From: JBBSUQ01 sp964389755
Lineage (GTDB): Bacteria; Bacteroidota; Bacteroidia; Flavobacteriales_D; Crocinitomicaceae
NCBI GenBank assembly: GCA_964389755.1
Contig: CAYMEW010000016.1
Span: 1-64,000, forward strand
Length of the DNA stretch: 64,000 bases
Direction of reading: 5' to 3'
Shown: in pieces, positions 51,580 through 59,763 of the stretch
Layout: the number at the start of each line of letters is the position of its first letter
Numbering within the stretch: position 1 is the stretch's first letter
Notes under the pieces: model-generated
What the model was told of the DNA's origin: nothing
The model's database searches: none
What the model saw: only the letters and a program-made list of their open reading frames with translations
Translations under genes and position numbers: made by a program

Positions 51580-53019
51580 ATGAGCATACACTGGGTGGAT
51601 CTGACCATCTTCGTCGTGTACCTGGCGGCGATGCTTGGAGTCGGATTCTATTTCTACAGAAAGAACAATTCAAAAGAAGATTATTATGTAGGTGGACGGT
51701 CCATGTCTGCGGGGCACATCGGCCTCTCCGTTGTGGCTACCGACGTTGGTGGTGGATTCTCCATTGGGCTGGGAGGCCTCGGTTTTACCATGGGGCTGTC
51801 CGGAAGCTGGATGCTTTTTACCGGCCTTATAGGAGCCTGGCTTAGTGCCGTTTTACTTATTCCGAAGGTCTATCCGCTGGCACGCAAACACAACTTCCTG
51901 AGTTTTCCGGAAGCTTTAAAACATTTTTACAATCCCCGCGTCGCTTTGCTGGCGGGAATCATTTCACTGGTCGGATACATCGGTTTTACCGGTTCACAAA
52001 TACTAGCCGGCGCCAAACTCGCGAGTGCTACCTTTTCCGAAGATATTTCGCTGACAACGGCTGTGCTCGTCATGGGGATTATTGCCATAGTTTATACGGT
52101 TGTCGGCGGGATCAAAGCCGTGATCTACACCGATACGATCCAGTGGATCATTCTCATGACCGGACTTATCGGGATCGGAATTCCATATTGTTATTTTGAG
52201 ATCGGTGGCTGGGACCAGATTCAGGCTTATTTACCGAATGAATTTTTAAGCCTCGGAAACGTGTCTTTCATGCAGCTTTTCAACTGGCTCATTACAATCG
52301 TGCCGGTCTGGTTTATCGGGATGACGCTCTATCAGCGGATCTACGCCTGTCGGGACGAAAAAACCGCCCGGAAAGCGTGGCGGATCGCTGGACTTTTCGA
52401 ATGGCCGATCATGGCTTTCATGGGCGTGATCCTCGGCTTGTTTGCACGCGTGGCTTTTGACCAGGGAATGTTCGAAAGTCTTGGTTTCGGAAGCGATAAC
52501 ATGCCCGACCCGGAGATCGGCCTGCCGATGCTCCTGAGTAAAGTGTTGCCCGTAGGCCTCATGGGACTGATGATGTCTGCCTACTTTTCAGCGATCATGT
52601 CCACAGCGGATAGTTGCCTGATGGCTGCTTCCGGGAACCTGATGACCGATATTCTCGGGCGTTTCAAAAAGACTTCCGAGAACATGTTACTCACACAGTT
52701 GTTTACCTTTTTGATAGGTGTGCTCGCCATACTGATCGCATTGCAGATGAAAGAAGTTTTGCAACTCATGCTATACTCGTATGCATTTATGGTTTCCGGT
52801 CTGCTGATACCGGTTCTGATGATGCTCCTGCACGGACGTCCGAACGCGCAGGCGGCCCTCGCATCAATGATCATGGGAGGAACAACCACGTTGCTGCTGA
52901 TTGCGTTGAAAGTGCCGCTACCGTACGAACTCGATGCGAATTTTGTGGGGATCAGCCTGTCCTTATTGACATACATTTCCGTCCACCAGTTTACAAAACC
53001 AACACACACACATGGCTGA
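51580..53019 (+). CDS. Sodium:solute symporter family protein (SSS)
   Basis: 479-aa inner-membrane Na+-coupled symporter (SSS, PutP/SLC5 fold) with about 13 helices. DYYVGGRSMSAGHIGLSVVA after helix 1 and YTVVGGIKAVIYTDTIQW in helix 5-6 are family marks; AYFSAIMSTADSCLMAASGN holds the Na2 site Ser/Thr. The C-terminal PTHTHG is short and polar. Solutes in this family include proline, pantothenate, sugars and amino acids; the adjacent racemase suggests an amino acid. It overlaps the racemase gene by eight bases. Confidence 0.93.
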   Translation: MSIHWVDLTIFVVYLAAMLGVGFYFYRKNNSKEDYYVGGRSMSAGHIGLSVVATDVGGGFSIGLGGLGFTMGLSGSWMLFTGLIGAWLSAVLLIPKVYPLARKHNFLSFPEALKHFYNPRVALLAGIISLVGYIGFTGSQILAGAKLASATFSEDISLTTAVLVMGIIAIVYTVVGGIKAVIYTDTIQWIILMTGLIGIGIPYCYFEIGGWDQIQAYLPNEFLSLGNVSFMQLFNWLITIVPVWFIGMTLYQRIYACRDEKTARKAWRIAGLFEWPIMAFMGVILGLFARVAFDQGMFESLGFGSDNMPDPEIGLPMLLSKVLPVGLMGLMMSAYFSAIMSTADSCLMAASGNLMTDILGRFKKTSENMLLTQLFTFLIGVLAILIALQMKEVLQLMLYSYAFMVSGLLIPVLMMLLHGRPNAQAALASMIMGGTTTLLLIALKVPLPYELDANFVGISLSLLTYISVHQFTKPTHTHG

Positions 53020-54109
53020 ACTTCAAATTAACATTTCTCAGATCAAGGAAAATATCCTGAAGCTGAGCGCGTTCTTTAAAACGCATTCCAAACAGTGGAG
53101 CCTCATTACCAAGGTTTTTTCGGGAGATAAGGAATTTTTGCGCCTGCTTCTCGAACCGGAGATCTACGAGAATATCCATTCGATCGGGGACTCGCGCATT
53201 TCCAGTCTTAAAAACCTGAAAGAGGTTAATCCGTCTATCAAAACGATTTACATCAAGCCTCCGGCGTACGCTTACGTGGAGGACGTAGTGCGCTATGCGG
53301 ATGTGTCTTGCAATAGTTCGATACAAACGATCGAGGCACTCGATATTGAAGCGAAGAAACTCGGGAAAGTGCACCAGATCATTATCATGATCGAACTCGG
53401 TGAACTCCGCGAAGGAATTTTGCGCGAAGAGATCATGAACTTTTACGAAAAAGTATTTGAACTTGAAAATATCGAAGTGATCGGGCTGGGCAGTAATCTC
53501 GGGTGTATGTACGGGATCGAACCGACCTTTGACAAACTCCTGCAGTTGTGCCTTTACAAAGAGATCATCGAGTTAAAGTTCAAAACAAAACTCGAGCTGA
53601 TCTCCGGGGGAAGTTCTATTACGCTCCCGCTCGTGGAACATGGAAACGTACCCGAGGACATGAACCATTTTCGCATCGGGGAAGCCGCTTTCTTCGGAAC
53701 AAGTCCGCTTAACGAATCCCGGTTTTTGGATCTGAATACGGATAACTTCATGTTCAAGACCCATATTTTGGAGTTGGAGCATAAAGATATGATCCCCGAC
53801 GGAAAGATCAGCGATGCGAATATCGGGCATACTTTCGAACCTGCCGATGAGAGCATTCTCAGTACCAATAAAGCAATCCTCGATTTCGGACTGCTCGACG
53901 TGGACCAGGAAAACCTGTTTTCGAATGATCCGAATATTTCATTTGTCGGAATTACTTCGGACATGACTGTAGTCAATATCGGGGACAACGAAGATGCTAC
54001 CGGTAACCCGATCTATACGGTTGGTGATACGCTCACGCTCAGGCCGAATTACCTGGCAGTGGCACGCCTGCTGAACTCCAAGTTTATCGATAAGGAATTT
54101 ATTGTGTAA
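53012..54109 (+). CDS. Alanine/ornithine racemase family PLP-dependent enzyme
   Basis: 365-aa protein with the alanine-racemase PLP barrel at ~1-230 and a beta C-terminal domain. The PLP lysine appears in SLITKVFSGDKEFL (about 31-44). IMIELGELREGILREEIM, GLGSNLGCMYG and LELISGGSSITLPLV match ornithine racemase-type members better than cell-wall alanine racemases. DMNHFRIGEAAFFGTSP is the PLP-phosphate segment. It probably interconverts L and D forms of an amino acid, perhaps ornithine. Translationally coupled to the symporter. Confidence 0.85.
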   Translation: MAELQINISQIKENILKLSAFFKTHSKQWSLITKVFSGDKEFLRLLLEPEIYENIHSIGDSRISSLKNLKEVNPSIKTIYIKPPAYAYVEDVVRYADVSCNSSIQTIEALDIEAKKLGKVHQIIIMIELGELREGILREEIMNFYEKVFELENIEVIGLGSNLGCMYGIEPTFDKLLQLCLYKEIIELKFKTKLELISGGSSITLPLVEHGNVPEDMNHFRIGEAAFFGTSPLNESRFLDLNTDNFMFKTHILELEHKDMIPDGKISDANIGHTFEPADESILSTNKAILDFGLLDVDQENLFSNDPNISFVGITSDMTVVNIGDNEDATGNPIYTVGDTLTLRPNYLAVARLLNSKFIDKEFIV

Positions 54110-54127
54110 AACAGGAACTGACCTTCT

Positions 54128-54430
54128 TTAATAGAAGAAAAACAGCACGAATGCGGTAACGATAATTGCCAGGTTGCCAAATAACCCGACCAGTACGGGT
54201 TTTTTAGGGAATTCATCTGAAAAAAGTTCGAGGGTCGCAGTGATGAGTCCGATTAAACTCCCTGTTAAACACAGAAAGCAAAGAGCCAGGAATCCAAAGA
54301 ATTTGTTGGCTGAGAAACCGCTGCATGTTAAAAACACGATGAGAACGATGCAAAAAATGTTTCCCAGGAACAGGAACTGGCTCACCGGTCGGTTTTTCTT
54401 TTTCAAGCTGCTTTGTTCATCCGGGTGCAT
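54128..54430 (-). CDS. Small multi-pass membrane protein of unknown function
   Basis: 100 aa from ATG at 54430 (MHPDEQSSLKKKNRPVSQ). Upstream, the same frame stays open but has no usable start before it crosses into the divergent DUF4256 gene. Three hydrophobic helices lie near residues 17-38, 44-66 and 78-99. No family recognised. It converges on the racemase gene. Confidence 0.55.
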   Translation of the reverse strand: MHPDEQSSLKKKNRPVSQFLFLGNIFCIVLIVFLTCSGFSANKFFGFLALCFLCLTGSLIGLITATLELFSDEFPKKPVLVGLFGNLAIIVTAFVLFFFY

Positions 54431-54529
54431 TTTGTCAATGGTTATCGTTGATTCTTTAAGTTGATCACATACCTCGTATATATCTCGCGCAAGATAGCGA
54501 ACTAATTCAATCCGGGCCTGGCAATTCGT

Positions 54530-54537
54530 TATATTTG
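54530..54537 (+). promoter_or_regulatory. Promoter -7 box TATATTTG
   Basis: TATATTTG, a full TAnnTTTG match, 17 bp before the DUF4256 ATG at 54555. Confidence 0.5.
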
Positions 54538-54554
54538 AACAAAAGTGTAATATT

Positions 54555-55121
54555 ATGGCATCCCGAAAAGAACTTTCTGCAGCCGAGCGAAGCGCATTAC
54601 TAGCAACCTTAAGAAAGCGTTTTGAAGCGAACAATGCACGCCACGAGGGACTAGAATGGAGGAAAGTAGAAGAAAAACTCGAACATCATCCGTCGAAACT
54701 CTGGTCGCTTTTTCAAATGGAAGAAAGTGGCGGGGAACCGGATGTGATTTCCTACGATGCTGATCAGGATGAATACCTGTTTTGCGATTGTTCGGCCGAA
54801 AGTCCGAAGGAGCGGCGTAGCCTGTGTTACGATGAAGAGGCACTTCAGTCACGCAAGCAGCATAAACCAAAGGGCAGCGCCGTGGAAAGTGCCGCCGGAA
54901 TGGGAGCCGAACTTCTGACGGAAGAGCAATACCGCGCGCTCCAGGAACTCGGTGAGTTTGATACGAAAACATCTAGTTGGATACAAACACCGGTTGAAAT
55001 CCGCGAACGGGGAGGGGCACTTTTCTGCGACCGGCGCTATGATACCGTATTTGTCTATCATAATGGTGCTGAATCGTATTATGCGGCGCGTGGATTTCGA
55101 GTATCGTTGCGCATCGCATAA
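54555..55121 (+). CDS. DUF4256 family protein
   Basis: 188-aa cytoplasmic protein of the widespread but uncharacterised DUF4256 family. Recognised by LLATLRKRFEANNARHEGLEW near the start, SLFQMEESGGEPDVISYD, YLFCDCSAESPKERRSLCYD, LTEEQYRALQELGEFDTKTS and FVYHNGAESYYAARGFR at the end. Three Cys lie in the middle. Function unknown. Confidence 0.9.
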   Translation: MASRKELSAAERSALLATLRKRFEANNARHEGLEWRKVEEKLEHHPSKLWSLFQMEESGGEPDVISYDADQDEYLFCDCSAESPKERRSLCYDEEALQSRKQHKPKGSAVESAAGMGAELLTEEQYRALQELGEFDTKTSSWIQTPVEIRERGGALFCDRRYDTVFVYHNGAESYYAARGFRVSLRIA

Positions 55122-55165
55122 TCTGAAATGCAATAAGTATCAGCTTCTGTAAAAAAAACAGCGAT

Positions 55166-55822
55166 TTATTCCCTGCGACAGGATTTGAGAATCTGTGTAG
55201 CAAGCCGAACCGATTCGGCATCGAGGCTGGAAGCGATTAGGGACAGGGCTTCACATTTGCTATCCGAAGCCTGGCAGGTAAGATCTTTCACGTGTAAGCC
55301 GGCAATTCCCTTTTTACCGCGTTCACGGGTTACGAGTTTATAGCGAACATTTCCCAGCGTATCTTCCTTGATCTGACTTTCGAGCGTTTCGTTCGGAATG
55401 TAGCTCTCATAGTAGATCGTATCTTCATCAAGCAGGTACGTACATTGAAAATGAAGTGAATCTGTACGCGCTATGCTGATCGGTCTCAAGGCCCTTAACA
55501 ATTCCTTCCAGTCGGCTTTTTTATGGTGAAGACGGTGACGGTAAATCGCATCGAGTTTTCGATCGTTCGAGGCGGCGTGTTCCATGAGTGAAGGAGCCAG
55601 GGGGCTGGAATACAGGCCATAATTAAACACAAAGGTAATCGTACCGTTACTGATCTTCCCTGAATAGGATTTCAGGTCGGTATTTTCGCTGAATTTAAAG
55701 TCTGCCGGAAAATCAAATACATAATCGCGTATCCGGATCTTTCGGAGTCCTTTGGGCGTTTGCTGACAGGCTGCCAGTAAAACAGTGAATAATATGACCG
55801 CGATGGCCTTCATGAAACCCAA
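55166..55822 (-). CDS. Lipoprotein of unknown function
   Basis: 218 aa with a lipoprotein signal: AIAVILFTVLLAAC, Cys19 being the likely lipidation site (counting from the first Met; a second Met at residue 4 may be the true start). The mature part is a mixed alpha/beta domain with RIRDYVFDFPADFKFSE and TITFVFNYGLYSSPLAP; no catalytic motif seen. Two Cys near residues 182 and 189 and a C-terminal Cys could form disulfides. It converges on the DUF4256 gene. Confidence 0.78.
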   Translation of the reverse strand: MGFMKAIAVILFTVLLAACQQTPKGLRKIRIRDYVFDFPADFKFSENTDLKSYSGKISNGTITFVFNYGLYSSPLAPSLMEHAASNDRKLDAIYRHRLHHKKADWKELLRALRPISIARTDSLHFQCTYLLDEDTIYYESYIPNETLESQIKEDTLGNVRYKLVTRERGKKGIAGLHVKDLTCQASDSKCEALSLIASSLDAESVRLATQILKSCRRE

Positions 55823-55878
55823 TTTAGTCCATTTTTTTCAAATTTCCTAAAATCGGAACTGTTAATTAAAGTGAATGC

Positions 55879-56499
55879 TTAGCCATTTGAATCGGGCACG
55901 GTCATGTCTTTCTGCGAATTAGCGGCCAGCAGGCGCTGAACTTTCGGTTGAACGGACCAGATCCCGATCGGGTAGAACATTAGTGCCATAAACCAGGTCG
56001 AAGTTGCGTTTTCAGAGCGCGGTTCACGTTTCGTTCCGGCCATCGAAATCGCCTTTGCAGCACGGTAGAGGATATAAAATGCACTAAAGGTCGAGTATAA
56101 GTTTAGCGGGAGCAATATCCACAGTAGCGCACCGAATTCAGCATAGTTACGCGTTGTAATACTATATCCGCCTCCCGAAATTAGGATTGAACCGCCGAGA
56201 AACAGCACATAGAAGAGACAGCTAAACCGAAAAAAGCCGTTTTTCTTCCGGTCTTCGGATGCCAGTGTTTCGTTAAGACTGATCGTTATCGCGTATAACC
56301 AGCCTGTAAATGCGAAGAGGTAAAGCAGTGCTAACTCAATGAGAAATACGCCTGCCATCGACAATGCCAGAAACATGCAGAAAAGCTGCCAGTGCCGGAG
56401 TTTTAAGAATAGATACACGCGGATCGGGTTTGATGACCACGCAAAGGTAAAAAATCCGATGATTTTTAATTTCAAACGTAAAATCAGCGGATTTCCCAA
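55879..56499 (-). CDS. Multi-pass membrane protein of unknown function
   Basis: 206 aa with about five hydrophobic helices (about 36-72, 92-110, 122-147, 168-183), basic loops and a polar C-terminus (SQKDMTVPDSNG). Family not recognised. Inner membrane. It is divergent from the S41 protease gene. Confidence 0.72.
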   Translation of the reverse strand: MGNPLILRLKLKIIGFFTFAWSSNPIRVYLFLKLRHWQLFCMFLALSMAGVFLIELALLYLFAFTGWLYAITISLNETLASEDRKKNGFFRFSCLFYVLFLGGSILISGGGYSITTRNYAEFGALLWILLPLNLYSTFSAFYILYRAAKAISMAGTKREPRSENATSTWFMALMFYPIGIWSVQPKVQRLLAANSQKDMTVPDSNG

Positions 56500-56533
56500 T
56501 TTTGAAATATCTTTACCGCACTTTTAACAAACA

Positions 56534-58591
56534 ATGAATCAGTCGCTCGTAACCGCAATCGCCTGTATATTCCTTTTTTTCGGAACTTCCCGAGCCATCG
56601 ATGAACAACGTGCCGCTACAAGGGCGGATGCACTGATCACGCTCTTATCCGACCAACATTTGCAACCCGCGGATATTACATCTCAGGCTTTTCTCGACAA
56701 CTTCTTTACGTATTTCATACGCTCACTTGATCCGGATATGGATCTGTTTTCACAAGAAGACGAGGTACTCCTGCGCGGTGAGCTCGCCCTGCTGCAAACC
56801 GACCTGCAAAACAAACAGGTAAATTTCCTCCGGAAATCGACGGATCTGTATCGCGTTCGCCTTGCCGCTTACCGCGATTTCGCAAGCGCGTGGTTTAACA
56901 CACCTTTTGAGCCGAAAAGTCTGTTACAGGCATCTGCCGCGGAATTCGAAAAGCGCTCCGGCGAAAGTGACCTAAGCGAACGCTGGAAAAAACAATTGCG
57001 TTACTTCGTTCTGAATACGGCTTTTGACGGGCTGGATCATGCGCTTTCATCGGATTCCGTAAACATCCTCGTAAAAGAAGGATTTGAAAATTGCAAAACG
57101 CTTTTGCTCGAAAACCTCGCGCAGGAGGACGAGCTCGACTATTTCTTCGAAGATGTTTACCTTAACGCCATTGCCATGGCTTTCGATCCGCATTCATCCT
57201 TCTTCGACCTGGCGCAGGAAAAGCAATTTGAGGCTGAATTGTCCGGTAGTCGTGAAATCTTCGGGTTTTCAATTGACCGAAACAGCAAGGGCACCTTTTT
57301 TATAAGCAACCTTGTGCCTGGAAGTGCCGCGTGGAATTCCGGTGAACTTGGTACGAACGATGTCGTCCTGCGCATCCGTTTCGACCGCCGAAAGGAGTTT
57401 TCCCTGCGCTCCATGACACTCTCCGAACTCAACGAGCGCTTTGCACAAAGCGATGCGAAAGTGATTACGCTGACCTTGGAAGACGAGGATCATACTCAAC
57501 GGCAGGTAACGCTGGAGAAACAGGTTGTTTCACTGGAATCCGACCTGATTCGTTCGGCTATTTTGTCGGGGTCTCAGAAAGTCGGATATATCACTTTACC
57601 GGATTTTTACACCTCCTGGGATTCGGAGAATATGCTTGGCTGCGCAAACGATGTAGCCAAGGCTATTTTAAAAATGCAAAAAGAGCACATCGGCGGACTG
57701 ATCCTTGATCTCCGCGGAAACGGTGGCGGTTCCATGAAGGAAGCCGTTGACCTGGTCGGGATTTTCATCAATTACGGTCCCGTGGTTGTGTCGCGCACAA
57801 GTGACGAAGAAATTACGGTGATCAAAGATTTTAACCGGGGCGCAATATACACGGGCCCACTCATCGTTTTGATCGATGGCGGATCGGCTTCTGCGAGCGA
57901 GATCGTGGCCGCAGCCCTGCAGGATCACAGGCGTGCGGTTATTGTCGGTCAGCGATCTTTTGGAAAATCAACCGGCCAGACGATCCTGCCGATCATCCCG
58001 GAGGGCAGTCTCCTGACGGACGTTCAAAGCGGCATGTATGGTTTTGCCAAAGTGACCATGGACGGGCTTTATCGTATCGACCTGAGTACGCATCAAAAGT
58101 CCGGAGTAAAACCGGACGTGGAACTACCGACCCTGTTCGGCGAGGAATATTTCAGTGAACGCGATTTTCCAAATGCGCTGGAATTACAGCCGATTGAAAA
58201 GAAAGTGTATTACGATCCCTTACCGGCACCGGATGTGCAAAACCTGCAGTCCGAAAGCCAGGCAAGGCTCGCCCTCGATTCCAACTATATCAGGCTCCGA
58301 AGCATCACAGCAAAACTGGAAAAACTCATGTCGGATGACTACGTGCTGACACTCTCGGTAAAAGATATGTATGCTTACAGTCTTGAGATTGCCAGACAGC
58401 TTGAGGCTGTCGGCGAATGGAAAAAAGGCGTTAAAACCATATTTGAAACCCAAAACATAGCTTTCGACGAAGCGACCTTCAGCGACGGTTCGATTCACGA
58501 ATTCTCAAATAGTATGTTCCTTAGGCGACTGGCGCTCGACCAGGAACTCAACGAAGCATATCGGATTATGCTCTCCATGATGCGGCAATAA
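56534..58591 (+). CDS. S41 family carboxy-terminal processing protease (Prc/Tsp-like)
   Basis: 685-aa periplasmic tail-specific protease with a signal peptide (about 1-21). The N-terminal helical domain (about 25-215) is Prc-like, followed by a PDZ domain (~240-320: FGFSIDRNSKGTFFISNLVP) and the S41 catalytic domain (~345-510). Catalytic Ser453 (GGSASASEI), Asp464 and Lys478 (RSFGKSTG) keep the 11- and 25-residue spacings of E. coli Tsp Ser430/Asp441/Lys455. The C-terminal helical arm is present. It cleaves proteins from the C-terminus, probably in envelope quality control. Confidence 0.93.
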   Translation: MNQSLVTAIACIFLFFGTSRAIDEQRAATRADALITLLSDQHLQPADITSQAFLDNFFTYFIRSLDPDMDLFSQEDEVLLRGELALLQTDLQNKQVNFLRKSTDLYRVRLAAYRDFASAWFNTPFEPKSLLQASAAEFEKRSGESDLSERWKKQLRYFVLNTAFDGLDHALSSDSVNILVKEGFENCKTLLLENLAQEDELDYFFEDVYLNAIAMAFDPHSSFFDLAQEKQFEAELSGSREIFGFSIDRNSKGTFFISNLVPGSAAWNSGELGTNDVVLRIRFDRRKEFSLRSMTLSELNERFAQSDAKVITLTLEDEDHTQRQVTLEKQVVSLESDLIRSAILSGSQKVGYITLPDFYTSWDSENMLGCANDVAKAILKMQKEHIGGLILDLRGNGGGSMKEAVDLVGIFINYGPVVVSRTSDEEITVIKDFNRGAIYTGPLIVLIDGGSASASEIVAAALQDHRRAVIVGQRSFGKSTGQTILPIIPEGSLLTDVQSGMYGFAKVTMDGLYRIDLSTHQKSGVKPDVELPTLFGEEYFSERDFPNALELQPIEKKVYYDPLPAPDVQNLQSESQARLALDSNYIRLRSITAKLEKLMSDDYVLTLSVKDMYAYSLEIARQLEAVGEWKKGVKTIFETQNIAFDEATFSDGSIHEFSNSMFLRRLALDQELNEAYRIMLSMMRQ

Positions 58592-58609
58592 TAACTTAAA
58601 ATAATACGT

Positions 58610-59638
58610 ATGAACAAACGATTACCCTTTCTGATGCTTATGCTCGCACTGCTTTTTGTTTCGGCCTCCCGTGCGGAGACTGCGGTCGAGTATATGGAAT
58701 CTTTTTCGAACCAGTACCAGGCCCTGCAAAAGGACATGTGGGATTACACGAGTTCCGTTTCGCATGGCAAAAGTGCGCGCAAGGTAGAAAAACGGCGTAT
58801 GGAACTGATCGCAACGGCGCAAAAAGCACTTGGTTCGGCCCGGGCTGCGAAAGATTTTGGAGGAACTACCGACTACCGCGATGCCGTGATCGATTTTTTT
58901 GAGATCTACTACAACGTACTCAATGAAGATTACGCGAAGATCGTCGATATGGAAGAGATCGCTGAACAGTCTTACGACAACATGGAAGCCTATATGACTG
59001 CCAAAGAACTGGCTACCGATAAACTGATGGAGGCCGGCGAGATCGTACAGGAAGCACAGGAAAAATTCGCAAAAGAGAATAATATCACCCTTTTGGAGCG
59101 CGAAGATGACATGAGCCGAAAAATGGAGATTGCGTCAAAGGTTTACGATCATTACAACGAGGTTTACCTGATCTTTTTTAAAAGTTTCAAACAGGAAGTA
59201 TACCTACTGGATGCGATTGGCCGCAAAGACCTCAATGCCGTGGAGCAAAATCGCGTGGCACTGAAAGCGACGGCCGAAGAAGGGATCGAAAAACTGAAGG
59301 CGCTCGAACCTTACGGCGGAGACCGTTCACTGGTGGACAATAACATGGAATTACTGAAATTCTACATCCAGGAAGCGGATCGCGAAGTTCCTAAAATGAC
59401 GGATTATTTCCTGAAAGAAGAGAACTTTATGAAAGTGAAGACCAATTTCGACCAGATCAAGGAAAAAAATCGCACGCAAAAAGATGTGGATACGTACAAC
59501 CAGGCAGTTAACGACATGAATGCTGCTGTGGAGGCATATAATTCCGCCAATGAGTCTACGAACAACCTGCGCGGGAAATACATCGACAGCTGGAACAGAA
59601 CCGCACAAAAATATACCGATAAGCACGTTCCGAAGTAA
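58610..59638 (+). CDS. Helical exported protein (LIC11966/DUF3829-like surface protein)
   Basis: 342 aa with a signal peptide (about 1-22, MLMLALLFVSASRAE). The rest is almost all alpha-helical and charged (EEIAEQSYDNMEAYMTAKEL, KATAEEGIEKLKALEPYGG), resembling the LIC11966 family of surface proteins found in Leptospira and Bacteroidota; the match is from memory of the pattern, so only probable. Periplasmic or surface-exposed. It follows the S41 protease after 18 bp in the same direction and ends at a strong UUCG-loop terminator, so the two share a transcript. Confidence 0.75.
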   Translation: MNKRLPFLMLMLALLFVSASRAETAVEYMESFSNQYQALQKDMWDYTSSVSHGKSARKVEKRRMELIATAQKALGSARAAKDFGGTTDYRDAVIDFFEIYYNVLNEDYAKIVDMEEIAEQSYDNMEAYMTAKELATDKLMEAGEIVQEAQEKFAKENNITLLEREDDMSRKMEIASKVYDHYNEVYLIFFKSFKQEVYLLDAIGRKDLNAVEQNRVALKATAEEGIEKLKALEPYGGDRSLVDNNMELLKFYIQEADREVPKMTDYFLKEENFMKVKTNFDQIKEKNRTQKDVDTYNQAVNDMNAAVEAYNSANESTNNLRGKYIDSWNRTAQKYTDKHVPK

Positions 59639-59656
59639 ATGGATTTAAAGTGAAAG

Positions 59657-59683
59657 ATCCTGCCTTCGGGCAGGATTTTTTTT
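59657..59683 (+). terminator. Rho-independent terminator with TTCG loop
   Basis: ATCCTGCC (59657-59664) pairs with GGCAGGAT (59669-59676) around the very stable TTCG tetraloop, followed by eight T. Confidence 0.93.
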
Positions 59684-59712
59684 GCAGGTAACTTTTGGTA
59701 GCACTATTCCAT

Positions 59713-59741
59713 AAAAAAGGCCCGCCTGAAAAAGCGGGCCT
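59713..59741 (-). terminator. Rho-independent terminator of the DUF3857 operon
   Basis: AGGCCCGC (59718-59725) pairs with GCGGGCCT (59734-59741); on the minus strand the stem ends in a run of six T (59713-59718). It follows the stop of the 59764 gene. Confidence 0.9.
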
Positions 59742-59763
59742 GGTATTTATCAGGATATGTTTC

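Noticed and set aside
54431..54634. Extension of the 54128 membrane gene to a start at 54634
   Set aside because: It would run over the promoter and first codons of the divergent DUF4256 gene, and the added residues look like antisense sequence.
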